This document shows, piece after piece, positions 43,251 through 51,721 of a DNA stretch of 64,000 bases. Location: assembly GCF_013752535.1 (NCBI RefSeq), contig NZ_CP058348.1, forward strand, positions 620,001-684,000, in the 5' to 3' direction. A program made the position numbers and the translations under genes. The stretch's first letter is position 1. Each line of letters starts with the position of its first letter. The notes beneath the pieces are model-generated. The model did not search any database and was not told the origin of the DNA. It saw only the letters and a list, made by a program, of their open reading frames with translations. This DNA comes from Bdellovibrio sp. KM01 (lineage in GTDB: Bacteria > Bdellovibrionota > Bdellovibrionia > Bdellovibrionales > Bdellovibrionaceae).

Positions 43251-44248
43251 TATTTAATCCCTTCTAGGCTTTTTGACGGAGTGGACGGAGAGCTGCTAGG
43301 GGAACCTGCTTTCGGAGCGCCAATCGCCTTCGCCATAGCATCGGGACTGTGAGCATCGCAATACAGATATTTCGACATGTCATAGCAACCAAGTTTTTTT
43401 CTTAAAGAAGGATTCGCAGTTACGATACCATCGATGCGCAATTTAAACTCCGGTTCTTCCGTAAAGCCGTCATCAGGTCGGCCGAAAGAACATTCGTCAC
43501 GATAAGCGTTCGCAATACCCTGGCGCCATTGTGATCTCGAAAGATCCGCATACTTTTGGGAAATGTAATCTGTCACAACTTCGCTCGTCATCCAGTCAGT
43601 GAATGAACGGGTGATTTGGTCGCCGGTGCAGAATCCTGATTCTTTAAAGGGAATGCTGTTGTTACGCTGAGCTCCCGCTGATTTATCAGATCGAAGGCAG
43701 GAGATGATCCCTTTGATTGGATAGTCTTTTTCACTTTGCTCCTGCGATTGAACTTTTTCCTTAGGGCGCTGGAGGATGCTGTTAATTCCACAAGGATTGA
43801 TCATTTCGGAAAGTTCAGAAGCGATCATCTTTGAGACAACGAATTCAGACATTCCGGGAGTTGCCTTGCAAAGATAGAAAGTGTTGTCTGAGTGGGTATA
43901 AAAAGAATTCGGCCACAGGGACTCGTCCAAACTTGCACCCAGCTGTTCGCACTCTGTTGAGAACTTCATGCCAGAGAATTTTGCTAGCAAAGCCGTGCGT
44001 GCTTTTTCATCCAAAGGCAAAGAAGCGATTTTTTTAACGAAAGCTTTTTGGACGGCAGGGAAAGTGTCGGATTTTAGTTTGTCAGCAAATTCTGTTTTGC
44101 TGGCTTTCGCACTGCCGACAGAAGTTCCATCCGCGGCACCGATACTTGAACAAGTATAAGCAGCAAATTCAGAACAGGTCGTGTCTTTTTGAGCGTAGGC
44201 CTGAAGGCCAACAAGAAGGAGACTTAGAGTTAAAAACGTCTTATTCAT
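43250..44248 (-). CDS. Secreted Cys-containing hypothetical protein
   Basis: A 332-residue protein with a signal peptide (MNKTFLTLSLLLVGLQAYAQ) and about ten cysteines spread over the mature part (TCSEFAAYTCSS, TECEQLG, YLCKATPG, NPCGINS, FCTGDQ, DECSFG, LGCYDMS, YLCDAH types). The tail is Ser/Pro-rich (AGSPSSSPSTPSKS). I recognise no family. It has a TAGACT element seven bases before the ATG and no ribosome site. Confidence 0.7.
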   Translation of the reverse strand: MNKTFLTLSLLLVGLQAYAQKDTTCSEFAAYTCSSIGAADGTSVGSAKASKTEFADKLKSDTFPAVQKAFVKKIASLPLDEKARTALLAKFSGMKFSTECEQLGASLDESLWPNSFYTHSDNTFYLCKATPGMSEFVVSKMIASELSEMINPCGINSILQRPKEKVQSQEQSEKDYPIKGIISCLRSDKSAGAQRNNSIPFKESGFCTGDQITRSFTDWMTSEVVTDYISQKYADLSRSQWRQGIANAYRDECSFGRPDDGFTEEPEFKLRIDGIVTANPSLRKKLGCYDMSKYLYCDAHSPDAMAKAIGAPKAGSPSSSPSTPSKSLEGIK

Positions 44249-44284
44249 AACTTTAAGTCTAAAATTTTTGGGAAATTTCGTCTA
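44249..44284 (-). promoter_or_regulatory. Leaderless promoter
   Basis: On the minus strand TAGACG (44284-44279), 17 bases, TAGACT (44261-44256), seven bases, ATG at 44248. Confidence 0.5.
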
Positions 44285-44294
44285 TCGAAGCGGC

Positions 44295-44314
44295 CTGGAA
44301 TTGGTGAATTCCAG
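44295..44314. repeat. Perfect hairpin between two minus-strand genes
   Basis: CTGGAATT-GGTG-AATTCCAG. It sits after the oligopeptidase stop and before the promoter of the next gene, so it may be a weak terminator without a T run. Confidence 0.5.
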
Positions 44315-44323
44315 ACCAGGAAA

Positions 44324-46414
44324 TTACTTCCTGTCGTCCATCTGTAAAATGAACGCAAATTCGATGGAAGTGTCTTTTAAAGCGTCAAAACGGCCAGATG
44401 CTCCACCATGTCCTGCTTCCATATCAGTTTTAAGCAGGATCACGGAGTCACTTTTGTTATGGTCGCGTAGTTTTGACACCCATTTTGCTGGTTCCCAATA
44501 CTGGACCTGGGAATCATGCAAACCTGTGGTGACCAAAACATTCGGATACTTTTGATCCTTTACATTGTCATACGGAGAGTAGGTGCGGATGTAATCATAC
44601 GCCTCTTGCTCATTGGGGTTTCCCCACTCGTCGTATTCACCCGTCGTCAATGGAATGGATTCATCGAGCATTGTTGTGATCACATCGACAAAGGGAACTT
44701 GTGCTACAACGCCGTTGTAAAGATCAGGGCGCAGATTCATCACTGTTCCCATTAATAAGCCGCCAGCACTGCCACCCATCGCATAAACGTGGCCTTTTTT
44801 AGCGTACTGCTGTTTTAAAAGTCCTTCCGTCACGTCGATGAAATCATAGAACGTGTTCATTTTCTTTTTTGTGCGACCGTTATCATACCATTCGCGACCC
44901 ATCTCAGAGCCACCACGAATGTGGGCTTTTGCAAACACGAATCCACGATCCACTAAGCTAAAGAATGAAGAACTAAACCACGGATCCATGTTCGCGCCAT
45001 AAGAGCCATAACCGTAAACAAGCATGGGAGCTGTGGCATCGGCACGGAAATCTTTTTTCATCAGCAAGGAAACGGGAACTTTCACTCCATCGCGAGCCGT
45101 GATGAAGACACGTTCTGTACGGTACTTATTAGGATCAAAATTTGGGACCTCGCGAGTTTTACGCAAAATCTGTTCATGGGATTTCAAATTGAAATCGTAA
45201 ACACTTGGAGGCAAGCGCATGGATTCGTATTCATAGCGAAGCCATTCCGTATCGAATTCACGGTTGTCGCCGACACCCGCCATAAAGCTTTGATCCGAGA
45301 ACGGAATGACAAAAGGATTATTGCCATGGATATCGCGAATTTCAATTTCAGTCAGACCATTGCGACGAATATCCAAAACCAGGTGATTCTTAAACACCGT
45401 GATGTCAGAAATATAAGTGTCCTGGCGGTGAGCGATCAATTCTTTCCACTCTGCCACGGCTGTGTGACCAGGTTTTGCGGTCATCACGCGATAGTTTTTA
45501 GCGTCCTTATTCGTCGTTATATAAAACTGCTGACCATCATCATTTACGGCATATTCAAGCTCGCGGTGACGGGGAGCAAAGACTTTAAACGCGTCTTGTG
45601 GCTTGTTCGCAGGCAGGTAATGCACTTCACTGGTAAGTGTTGCCTGTGAAGTGATGTAGATGTATTTGCGGCTTAGTGATTTCAAAACGTAGCAGCTGAA
45701 TGTTTCGTCTTTCTCGTGATAGACGAGTTCTTTTTTCTGCGTTTTCAAATTATAGCGATAGATTTTTTCAGAGCGCAAAGTTTCAGGATTTTGTTGGGCA
45801 AAGAAAACCGTTTCGTTGTCATCAGCCCACACCAGATTGCCGGTGGCTTTTTCGATCACATTCGGAAGTTTTTTGCCCGTTTTCAAATCGACAAAGTGAA
45901 TATCATAGAACCGGCGACCAACAGTGTCTTCACCATACGCCATCATCATATCGTTCGGACTGATGCGTGGGCCGGTAGTATCGTAGTAGGTATGACCTTT
46001 TGAAAGCTCAGGCTCGTTCAACAGAATTTCTTCTGTACCGCCAGCGATTTTAGTGCGCACGAACAAAGGGTACTGTGCACCTTTTTCAAAGCGGGTGGAG
46101 TACATGTAAGGTCCCATTTTCGCAGGGTAGCTGGAGTCGTCCTCTTTGATACGACTTTTCATCTCTTGAAAGATCCGCTCTTGCAGTTCTTTGACAGGAG
46201 CCATGACTTTTTCAGTGTAGGCATTTTCTTGTTTCAGATAATCAATAACCTGGGGATTTTCGCGATCACGCAACCAGAAATAATTATCGGTGCGACGATC
46301 TCCGAATTTCTCCATGATGTGGGGATTTTTTGCGGCTTTAGGGAAGTCTTGCGGATATTTGTGCATACAGGAAACTCCAAACAATACCAATAGAGGACAA
46401 AGATACTTCTTCAT
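44324..46414 (-). CDS. ptrB: Oligopeptidase B-like S9A peptidase, lipoprotein
   Basis: A 696-residue serine peptidase of the prolyl-oligopeptidase family. N-terminal blocks DNYFWLRDRENPQVIDYLKQENAYTE, beta-propeller, then the hydrolase domain with the nucleophile in GGSAGGLLMG, Asp in TGLHDSQVQYWEP and His in GHGGASGRF. It probably cleaves after basic residues in short peptides. The start at 46414 gives a signal peptide with lipobox GVSC, so it is an envelope lipoprotein, unlike cytoplasmic E. coli PtrB. Useful for a predator digesting prey peptides (inference). Confidence 0.85.
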   Translation of the reverse strand: MKKYLCPLLVLFGVSCMHKYPQDFPKAAKNPHIMEKFGDRRTDNYFWLRDRENPQVIDYLKQENAYTEKVMAPVKELQERIFQEMKSRIKEDDSSYPAKMGPYMYSTRFEKGAQYPLFVRTKIAGGTEEILLNEPELSKGHTYYDTTGPRISPNDMMMAYGEDTVGRRFYDIHFVDLKTGKKLPNVIEKATGNLVWADDNETVFFAQQNPETLRSEKIYRYNLKTQKKELVYHEKDETFSCYVLKSLSRKYIYITSQATLTSEVHYLPANKPQDAFKVFAPRHRELEYAVNDDGQQFYITTNKDAKNYRVMTAKPGHTAVAEWKELIAHRQDTYISDITVFKNHLVLDIRRNGLTEIEIRDIHGNNPFVIPFSDQSFMAGVGDNREFDTEWLRYEYESMRLPPSVYDFNLKSHEQILRKTREVPNFDPNKYRTERVFITARDGVKVPVSLLMKKDFRADATAPMLVYGYGSYGANMDPWFSSSFFSLVDRGFVFAKAHIRGGSEMGREWYDNGRTKKKMNTFYDFIDVTEGLLKQQYAKKGHVYAMGGSAGGLLMGTVMNLRPDLYNGVVAQVPFVDVITTMLDESIPLTTGEYDEWGNPNEQEAYDYIRTYSPYDNVKDQKYPNVLVTTGLHDSQVQYWEPAKWVSKLRDHNKSDSVILLKTDMEAGHGGASGRFDALKDTSIEFAFILQMDDRK

Positions 46415-46450
46415 CCTATTATGGTAAGTTTTGAAGAATCCCTGAATCAA
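46415..46450 (-). promoter_or_regulatory. Leaderless promoter of the oligopeptidase gene
   Basis: Minus strand: TTGATT (46450-46445), 18 bases, TACCAT (46426-46421), six bases, ATG at 46414. It overlaps the end of the upstream gene. Confidence 0.45.
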
Positions 46451-47933
46451 GTCGTCCTGCGTTTTGACGAACAGTTTGGCAGACACGAGTGAAGAACTCT
46501 GTCACTTGTTCGTAGCGACGATTTTTATAGAAGTATTGGCGGTCGCTAGATAGCACTTCAGCCACCATAGGACCGGAAGTAAAGAACATTTGCGCAGCAC
46601 TCGCCCAAGCTGAACATGAACCACGATTCACAGCCTCGCGGAAGTCGGAGCTAAAGCTTTTACTAACGTCCGCTGCAAACTTAGTGCGAACACGGCGGCT
46701 GAAGTCAGACTCCGTATCACCTTTAAAGGCGATGGCATTTAATTGGGCTTCACTTAATAAAGCGCCCACCAGCTTTTTGCCTTTGCCGTATTTTTCCAAT
46801 TGCAGACGTTGCAGAGCGCGGCTTGTGCAATTCTGAGCGCTGCCCAGTTCATTGATCATGACTTTAACCAAAGCAGACTGACAAATGCTTTGGGCTTTCC
46901 CGACGAAAGAGCTATCCAAATTGTCAGCATTTCTTTTTGCTTTTTCCACGGCAGCAGCGAAAGCTTTATTGTTAGCTTCTTTTTTAACTTCAGTTTGAGA
47001 TTTGGAAGTCACGCAGGCTTGCGGATTCAAATACTCTTTACCGTCAAAAACGCGGGCTTTTAGGAATTCGTATTTCCCGGATTGGTTTTGCTTTAGTTTT
47101 GCTCCACCGAAGCGGTAAGCAACAACGCTTTCAGCAAAGTCTTCGTGGGGATTGGTTTTGCCGTACAATGAAACAGCTTTGCTGGGATCAACCAGGCGGG
47201 CTGTGCGACCGCTGACTTGCCAGCCCGCAGTTTTAAACCACTCTGCTGAGTCATCCACGTCATCTTTGCGGGCGACCACGTGACCAAGTTCATGCAAAAG
47301 ACTTTGTTGGCGCTCGGCCTGAGTCAGATCATTCCACATGTCGTAAATTTCCATCGTGGAATTTGCGACACTTTCACCCACGGGCAATTTCATGCGATTG
47401 CCGCGCTTAACGTGAACAAGTTTGCGATTGTAATCCAAAGGATAAAGTTCGTTCGGATAGTCGGAGAGGGCCGTCAAAATATCTTCCAGCTCATCTGCGC
47501 GCCACAATGAAGCATTGGAAGTGCGCAGGTGAGAACCGTTAAATCCAAAACGTTTTAGCATGTACAGAATTTGAATTCCCACGCGAGCGCCATAGATGGC
47601 TTGAACTGAACAAAGGACTTTATTGCACGGAGATTTCAAAACCAGCGGTTTAGCACCAGCCATGCTGATATCGTAAAAATGAAGATCGCGGAAAAGTTGT
47701 AAAAGTTCCGGGTCTTCGTCTTTAAAGCTCACGCCATAAATTGTTTCAGATTTTTTGGTAAGGCTTGAGGGTTGCAAAGTCTGCAACATTTCGGCGTCGG
47801 AGGGAGCTCTGTGATTCTTGCAAGGAGCCTCGGCAACTTGTTCTGGAGAAACAGACCACCAATCCTGAGGTTCGCGGGCGAAGCTCAAAGATGCAAAAAT
47901 CAAAATGACGATCAAACAGGGCAACGCCTTCAT
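46419..47933 (-). CDS. Secreted HExxH metalloprotease-like protein
   Basis: A 504-residue protein with signal peptide (MKALPCLIVILIFASLSFA). A zincin-type motif LLHELGHVVA sits at 214-218, and HEDFAESVVAYRFG about 49 residues on (His263) offers a third ligand and the downstream acidic helix. The rest contains many Cys and helical segments (AAVEKAKRNADNLD, FSSDFREAVNRGSCS). No exact family known. The start at 47933 is taken because AAGGA lies in front and the frame then begins with a signal peptide. Probably a secreted or periplasmic protease. Confidence 0.75.
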   Translation of the reverse strand: MKALPCLIVILIFASLSFAREPQDWWSVSPEQVAEAPCKNHRAPSDAEMLQTLQPSSLTKKSETIYGVSFKDEDPELLQLFRDLHFYDISMAGAKPLVLKSPCNKVLCSVQAIYGARVGIQILYMLKRFGFNGSHLRTSNASLWRADELEDILTALSDYPNELYPLDYNRKLVHVKRGNRMKLPVGESVANSTMEIYDMWNDLTQAERQQSLLHELGHVVARKDDVDDSAEWFKTAGWQVSGRTARLVDPSKAVSLYGKTNPHEDFAESVVAYRFGGAKLKQNQSGKYEFLKARVFDGKEYLNPQACVTSKSQTEVKKEANNKAFAAAVEKAKRNADNLDSSFVGKAQSICQSALVKVMINELGSAQNCTSRALQRLQLEKYGKGKKLVGALLSEAQLNAIAFKGDTESDFSRRVRTKFAADVSKSFSSDFREAVNRGSCSAWASAAQMFFTSGPMVAEVLSSDRQYFYKNRRYEQVTEFFTRVCQTVRQNAGRLDSGILQNLP

Positions 47934-48001
47934 CCAGTTCCTTGTCCAAAACTTATATTGGAGTAAGGTTCTGAATGAAAGGAAACTGAAAGGCAAGACA
48001 G

Positions 48002-48034
48002 AAATCCCCGTTTCAAGCCAAGAAACGGGGATTT
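48002..48034. terminator. Terminator between minus-strand genes
   Basis: AAATCCCCGTTTC pairs perfectly with GAAACGGGGATTT. The T run is better on the plus strand; on the minus strand, where it should end the NmrA-like gene, it is short. Confidence 0.7.
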
Positions 48035-48037
48035 TTG

Positions 48038-48976
48038 TTAAGGATGCGCCTCAAATGAGCTGGAGCTGGAGCGACGCGAATTTTGGGCCGTTAACGCCTG
48101 GTTATAGGCGTCTAAAAAGGTCGTTCGGGCAAACTTTTCGATCGAGGTTACGGTAGAATTTTCTTTATCCCGGGCATAGCTCGCTGCCAACAGGCCATTG
48201 CTGGCAGCATGATCTAGCTCCAGGAGGGCGTCAGCCATGCTTTCTGACATGCCGGCGCCGATCATATAGTTCTTTAATTCGACGTCAGGGACTTCAGCAT
48301 ACTCCAAAGTAGGCTTGCTGATGGTTTGTCCCAGAACACGGGCGATTTCGCGGTACGTAAGTGTGCGTTCACCCAAAAGATATTCCACGTTATGGGAACG
48401 GAAGGTTGGATTAGTGAGTAAAAACACCGCGCGGGCCGCGATGTCTTTTGTCGCTACCATATCCATCGGAGCGTCTTCTGGAATGATTCCAAATATTTTA
48501 TCCATTGCGATGATTGTCGGAATTTCCATGATTAAATTTTCCATGTAAAAGGCGGGGCGCAGATGGACGATATTAAGTCCTGCAATATCGTTTAAACGTG
48601 CCTCTTGATCGTGTAATCCCAGAACCGGGCCCGTGCCGCTTTCCAAATCGGCGCCAGCACTACTCAGGTTCACGACGTGTTTGATGCCAACTTCTTCGAT
48701 GGCTTCAGCGATCACTTCGCCGATTTTGTTGGCATAAAAACGGTGCTCGGGGGTTTTTGCATTTGGGGGAATCATCACGAAGGCGGCAGAGCATCCCTTC
48801 AAGGCGTGTATCATGGTGTCGACACTGTTAGCGTCACCTTCGACAATATCTGCCCCATAGAATTTTTCGGAATCAGGAATATGGCGAGCCAGAACACGAA
48901 CATCATGTCCTTGTGACAGTAATTCCGTGGCAATTTTAGAACCCACATGCCCAGTAGCACCCATTACGAGAATCAT
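48038..48976 (-). CDS. NmrA-like NAD(P)-binding protein
   Basis: A 312-residue Rossmann-fold protein of the atypical SDR/NmrA group. Start MILVMGATGHVGSKIATELL is the dinucleotide site; VVNLSSAGA, LRPAFYMENL and VATKDIAARAVFLL fit the family. It may act as a reductase or a redox sensor. GGGGG precedes the ATG, and TATTCT with TTGCAA upstream gives a normal leadered promoter. Confidence 0.85.
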   Translation of the reverse strand: MILVMGATGHVGSKIATELLSQGHDVRVLARHIPDSEKFYGADIVEGDANSVDTMIHALKGCSAAFVMIPPNAKTPEHRFYANKIGEVIAEAIEEVGIKHVVNLSSAGADLESGTGPVLGLHDQEARLNDIAGLNIVHLRPAFYMENLIMEIPTIIAMDKIFGIIPEDAPMDMVATKDIAARAVFLLTNPTFRSHNVEYLLGERTLTYREIARVLGQTISKPTLEYAEVPDVELKNYMIGAGMSESMADALLELDHAASNGLLAASYARDKENSTVTSIEKFARTTFLDAYNQALTAQNSRRSSSSSFEAHP

Positions 48977-49059
48977 CGCAGCCCCCTTTTTTAGAATACT
49001 TAAATTCTAAGAGTGTCTTGCAAGAATGGGGAGCTTTAGGGGGTGTGTATATTTACACA

Positions 49060-49119
49060 GGTACGGACACACTTTCTCCATGCGACAGGATGTCAGCATG
49101 GAGAAAGTGTGTCCGTACC
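49060..49119. repeat. GGTACGG family palindrome, copy 4 (complete hairpin)
   Basis: The same 22-bp arms as copy 1 lie at 49060-49081 and 49098-49119. Here they enclose only 16 bases, which extend the stem further (GC, then GACA/TGTC). The whole element is a 60-base hairpin just downstream of the recN stop. Confidence 0.88.
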
Positions 49120-49121
49120 TT

Positions 49122-50816
49122 TTACTTAGCCTCGACCAAAAGTTGTTCGGCGTGGGCCAGAGAAGTTTTAGAGATCTTTTCGCCGCTGATCAGACGAGCA
49201 ATTTCTTGCACGCGATCTTTTTGTTTCAACTCAGAAACTAGCATGGCCACTGAATCTTTCTGCGGAGATTTTTGGATAAAGAAGTGTGCATCGCCAAACG
49301 CCGCGACCTGTGGCAAGTGAGTGACACAGATAACTTGCTGGCCTTTAGCGATAGTTTTAAGTTTGCGACCCACTTTTTCAGCCGTTTCGCCCGACACACC
49401 TGTGTCGACTTCGTCGAACAGATAAGTGCGCGGTTGGTTGCTGGAACCCACAACTCGCTTCAAAGAAAGCAAGATACGGGAAAGCTCACCACCCGAGGCA
49501 AATTTTGCCAAAGGACGTTTCACATCTTTTGAAGATGTTTGGCTTAGGAATTCCACATCGCTTAGCCCCGTTGCACTGAGGTCTGTCAGTTTTTCGATTT
49601 GAACGTGGAAAGTGACACCTTTCATATTCAAATCCAAAAGTTCAGCATTCACACTGTCAGCCAAAAGGTCAGAGCCCTTCAGACGACGTTTGTGAAGGTC
49701 CTGTCCCAAAGTATCAAGTTCTTTGAATAAAACAGCGGCTTCTTTGCGAAGGGATTCAATTTTCACATCCGAGTTTTGCAAGTTAGAGATTTCGATTTCC
49801 ATCTCCATCAAAGCTTTCAGGATATCGTTAACAGATGATCCGTATTTCTTTTGGAGCTTGCGTAGATCGCTGAGGCGGCCCTCGACCTCTTCCAAACGTT
49901 GAGGGTCGGCATCGATCTTGTTCGCGTAATTACGAAGCTCGTAAACGCTTTCATCGATCAATGCTTGGGCTTGCTCCAAGAGTTCCAGTTTCGCTGCGAT
50001 TTGCGGGTCCACTCCGGAAACTTCCAAGCCTTTCTTCATCACAGCTTTCAAACGACTGATCGCCGAATCGTCGTCCGTGTAAAGAACAGATTCCGCCTGA
50101 TCCACGAAGGAACCAATACGGCTGGAGTTTTTAAGTTTTTTAACTTCTGTCTCAAGTTCGATGTCTTCACCTGGTGAAAGATCCAAATTTGCGATCTCAT
50201 CACGCTGGTAAATCAAGAAATCCAGACGTTGCGCTTTTTGTTTGGCATCGCTTTCCAGTTTTTTGATCTCTTCAAAAATGCTGTGGTAGCGATTGTACTT
50301 TTCAGTGAAAAGCAGACGCTTATCCCAAGTGCCAGCATACTGATCCAGTAAATCCAGATGGTAAGCCTTGGACATCAAGTTGCGGTTCTCGTGCTGACCT
50401 GTCATTTCGATCAGGGGAGCAGAATGTCCCGCAAGTTCCACTAGGGGAGCCACGATGTCACGCAAGCTGTTCAGGGTGCTAAGGCTGCCATTCAGATACA
50501 CCTTTGATTTATCACCCGTGCTTAGCACGCGGCGAACGATCAGGATGTCTTCGTCGGCATCGATGCCCATTTCTTTTAAGTTATTTAAAATATCATGGCG
50601 TTTGCTGATATCAAATGAACCCTCGATCGTCGCTTGAGTGGAGCCCGTGCGAATAGTGTCGCTGGAGCCCTTGCCACCCATCAACAAAGACAAGCTTTTC
50701 AAAAGAACAGATTTACCCGCGCCCGTTTCACCGGAAAGGATATTCAATCCATCTTTGAATACGATATGCAGATTTTCGATGATCGCAAAATTTGAAACTT
50801 TAAGCTCAAGAAGCAT
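49122..50816 (-). CDS. recN: DNA repair ATPase RecN
   Basis: A 564-residue SMC-like protein of double-strand break repair. Walker A in LSGETGAGKSVLLKSL, a central coiled coil of about 200 residues (KLESDAKQKAQRLDFLIYQRDEI, RLEEVEGRLSDLRKLQKKYG), and C-terminal LASGGELSRILLSLK signature, LFDEVDTGVSGETA Walker B and CVTHLPQVAAFGD. The start follows the nadK stop by two bases, so it is translated by coupling. Confidence 0.95.
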   Translation of the reverse strand: MLLELKVSNFAIIENLHIVFKDGLNILSGETGAGKSVLLKSLSLLMGGKGSSDTIRTGSTQATIEGSFDISKRHDILNNLKEMGIDADEDILIVRRVLSTGDKSKVYLNGSLSTLNSLRDIVAPLVELAGHSAPLIEMTGQHENRNLMSKAYHLDLLDQYAGTWDKRLLFTEKYNRYHSIFEEIKKLESDAKQKAQRLDFLIYQRDEIANLDLSPGEDIELETEVKKLKNSSRIGSFVDQAESVLYTDDDSAISRLKAVMKKGLEVSGVDPQIAAKLELLEQAQALIDESVYELRNYANKIDADPQRLEEVEGRLSDLRKLQKKYGSSVNDILKALMEMEIEISNLQNSDVKIESLRKEAAVLFKELDTLGQDLHKRRLKGSDLLADSVNAELLDLNMKGVTFHVQIEKLTDLSATGLSDVEFLSQTSSKDVKRPLAKFASGGELSRILLSLKRVVGSSNQPRTYLFDEVDTGVSGETAEKVGRKLKTIAKGQQVICVTHLPQVAAFGDAHFFIQKSPQKDSVAMLVSELKQKDRVQEIARLISGEKISKTSLAHAEQLLVEAK

Positions 50817-50818
50817 AA

Positions 50819-51721
50819 CTAAGTCCGGTCTCCAAATTTAAGTTTTTCACGAAGCAAGTGGAAGTAATTGTGATCAGGATGTCTGACCATCCAGTGATCG
50901 TATTGCGAGCGAGTCAGGATCACTTCGTCATCAGCCGTGATCTCGGTCATCTTTTGTCCATCGACGATGAAATGCGCTTTTTGCGTTTTTCCATCAAGTT
51001 TAAAGGACAATTGATTTTTATCCGGCACGATCAAAGGACGAGATGTCAAACTGTGCGGAGCCACCGGTGTCACGACCAAGACTTGCGCCTCGGGATGCAG
51101 AATCGGTCCACCCGCTGCCAAGTTGTAAGCCGTAGAACCTGAAGGGGAGGAGACGATGAAACCATCGGCTTTCACTTCACTCACCAGGTGTTTGTCAGAA
51201 TAAATTGCGGTGTTGATCAATTGGCTTAATGAGCCTCTTTCAATCACCATGTCGTTCAGCGCGTGGAATTCAGCGCGGGATTTTCCTTTACGCAGGATTT
51301 TCGCGTAAATCATCGAGCGTGGACGAAGTTCCATCTCACCCATCAAAGTATCTTCGATAACTTCAATGGCCGAGTCTGCGTTGTGTGCCGTTAAGAAACC
51401 CAGGGAGCCCATGTTGAAGCCCAAGATAGGAACATCACGGCCCTCAAGGGTGCGCACGGCGCGAAGGTAAGTTCCATCGCCACCCAAAACGATAACCAGC
51501 GACAAGGAATCCAGTTGTTTCTTAGTTGATGCAAGTTTGGTCCCCGCCACCAGTTTTTGACCTGGAGCTGTGAAGACCTGGTGGCCTTGCTTCTTTAGAA
51601 ACTCGGCCACGCGTTTTGCAAGAGCCACTGCGCGTGCAGTTTCCAGGCGATAAACCAAAGCGATATTGCTTTTGCCTGGAATAACCAACTGACTGTTCGA
51701 TCTCATCGCTGTTTTCTTCAT
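50819..51721 (-). CDS. nadK: NAD kinase
   Basis: A 300-residue enzyme making NADP+. Motifs: LGGDGTYLRAVR, NMGSLGFLT, LNDMVIERG, and DGFIVSSPSGSTAYNLAAGGPI with PVAPHSLTSRPLI. The ATG overlaps the stop of the M3 peptidase gene by one base (TAATG). It forms an operon with the M3 peptidase and recN. Confidence 0.95.
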   Translation of the reverse strand: MKKTAMRSNSQLVIPGKSNIALVYRLETARAVALAKRVAEFLKKQGHQVFTAPGQKLVAGTKLASTKKQLDSLSLVIVLGGDGTYLRAVRTLEGRDVPILGFNMGSLGFLTAHNADSAIEVIEDTLMGEMELRPRSMIYAKILRKGKSRAEFHALNDMVIERGSLSQLINTAIYSDKHLVSEVKADGFIVSSPSGSTAYNLAAGGPILHPEAQVLVVTPVAPHSLTSRPLIVPDKNQLSFKLDGKTQKAHFIVDGQKMTEITADDEVILTRSQYDHWMVRHPDHNYFHLLREKLKFGDRT

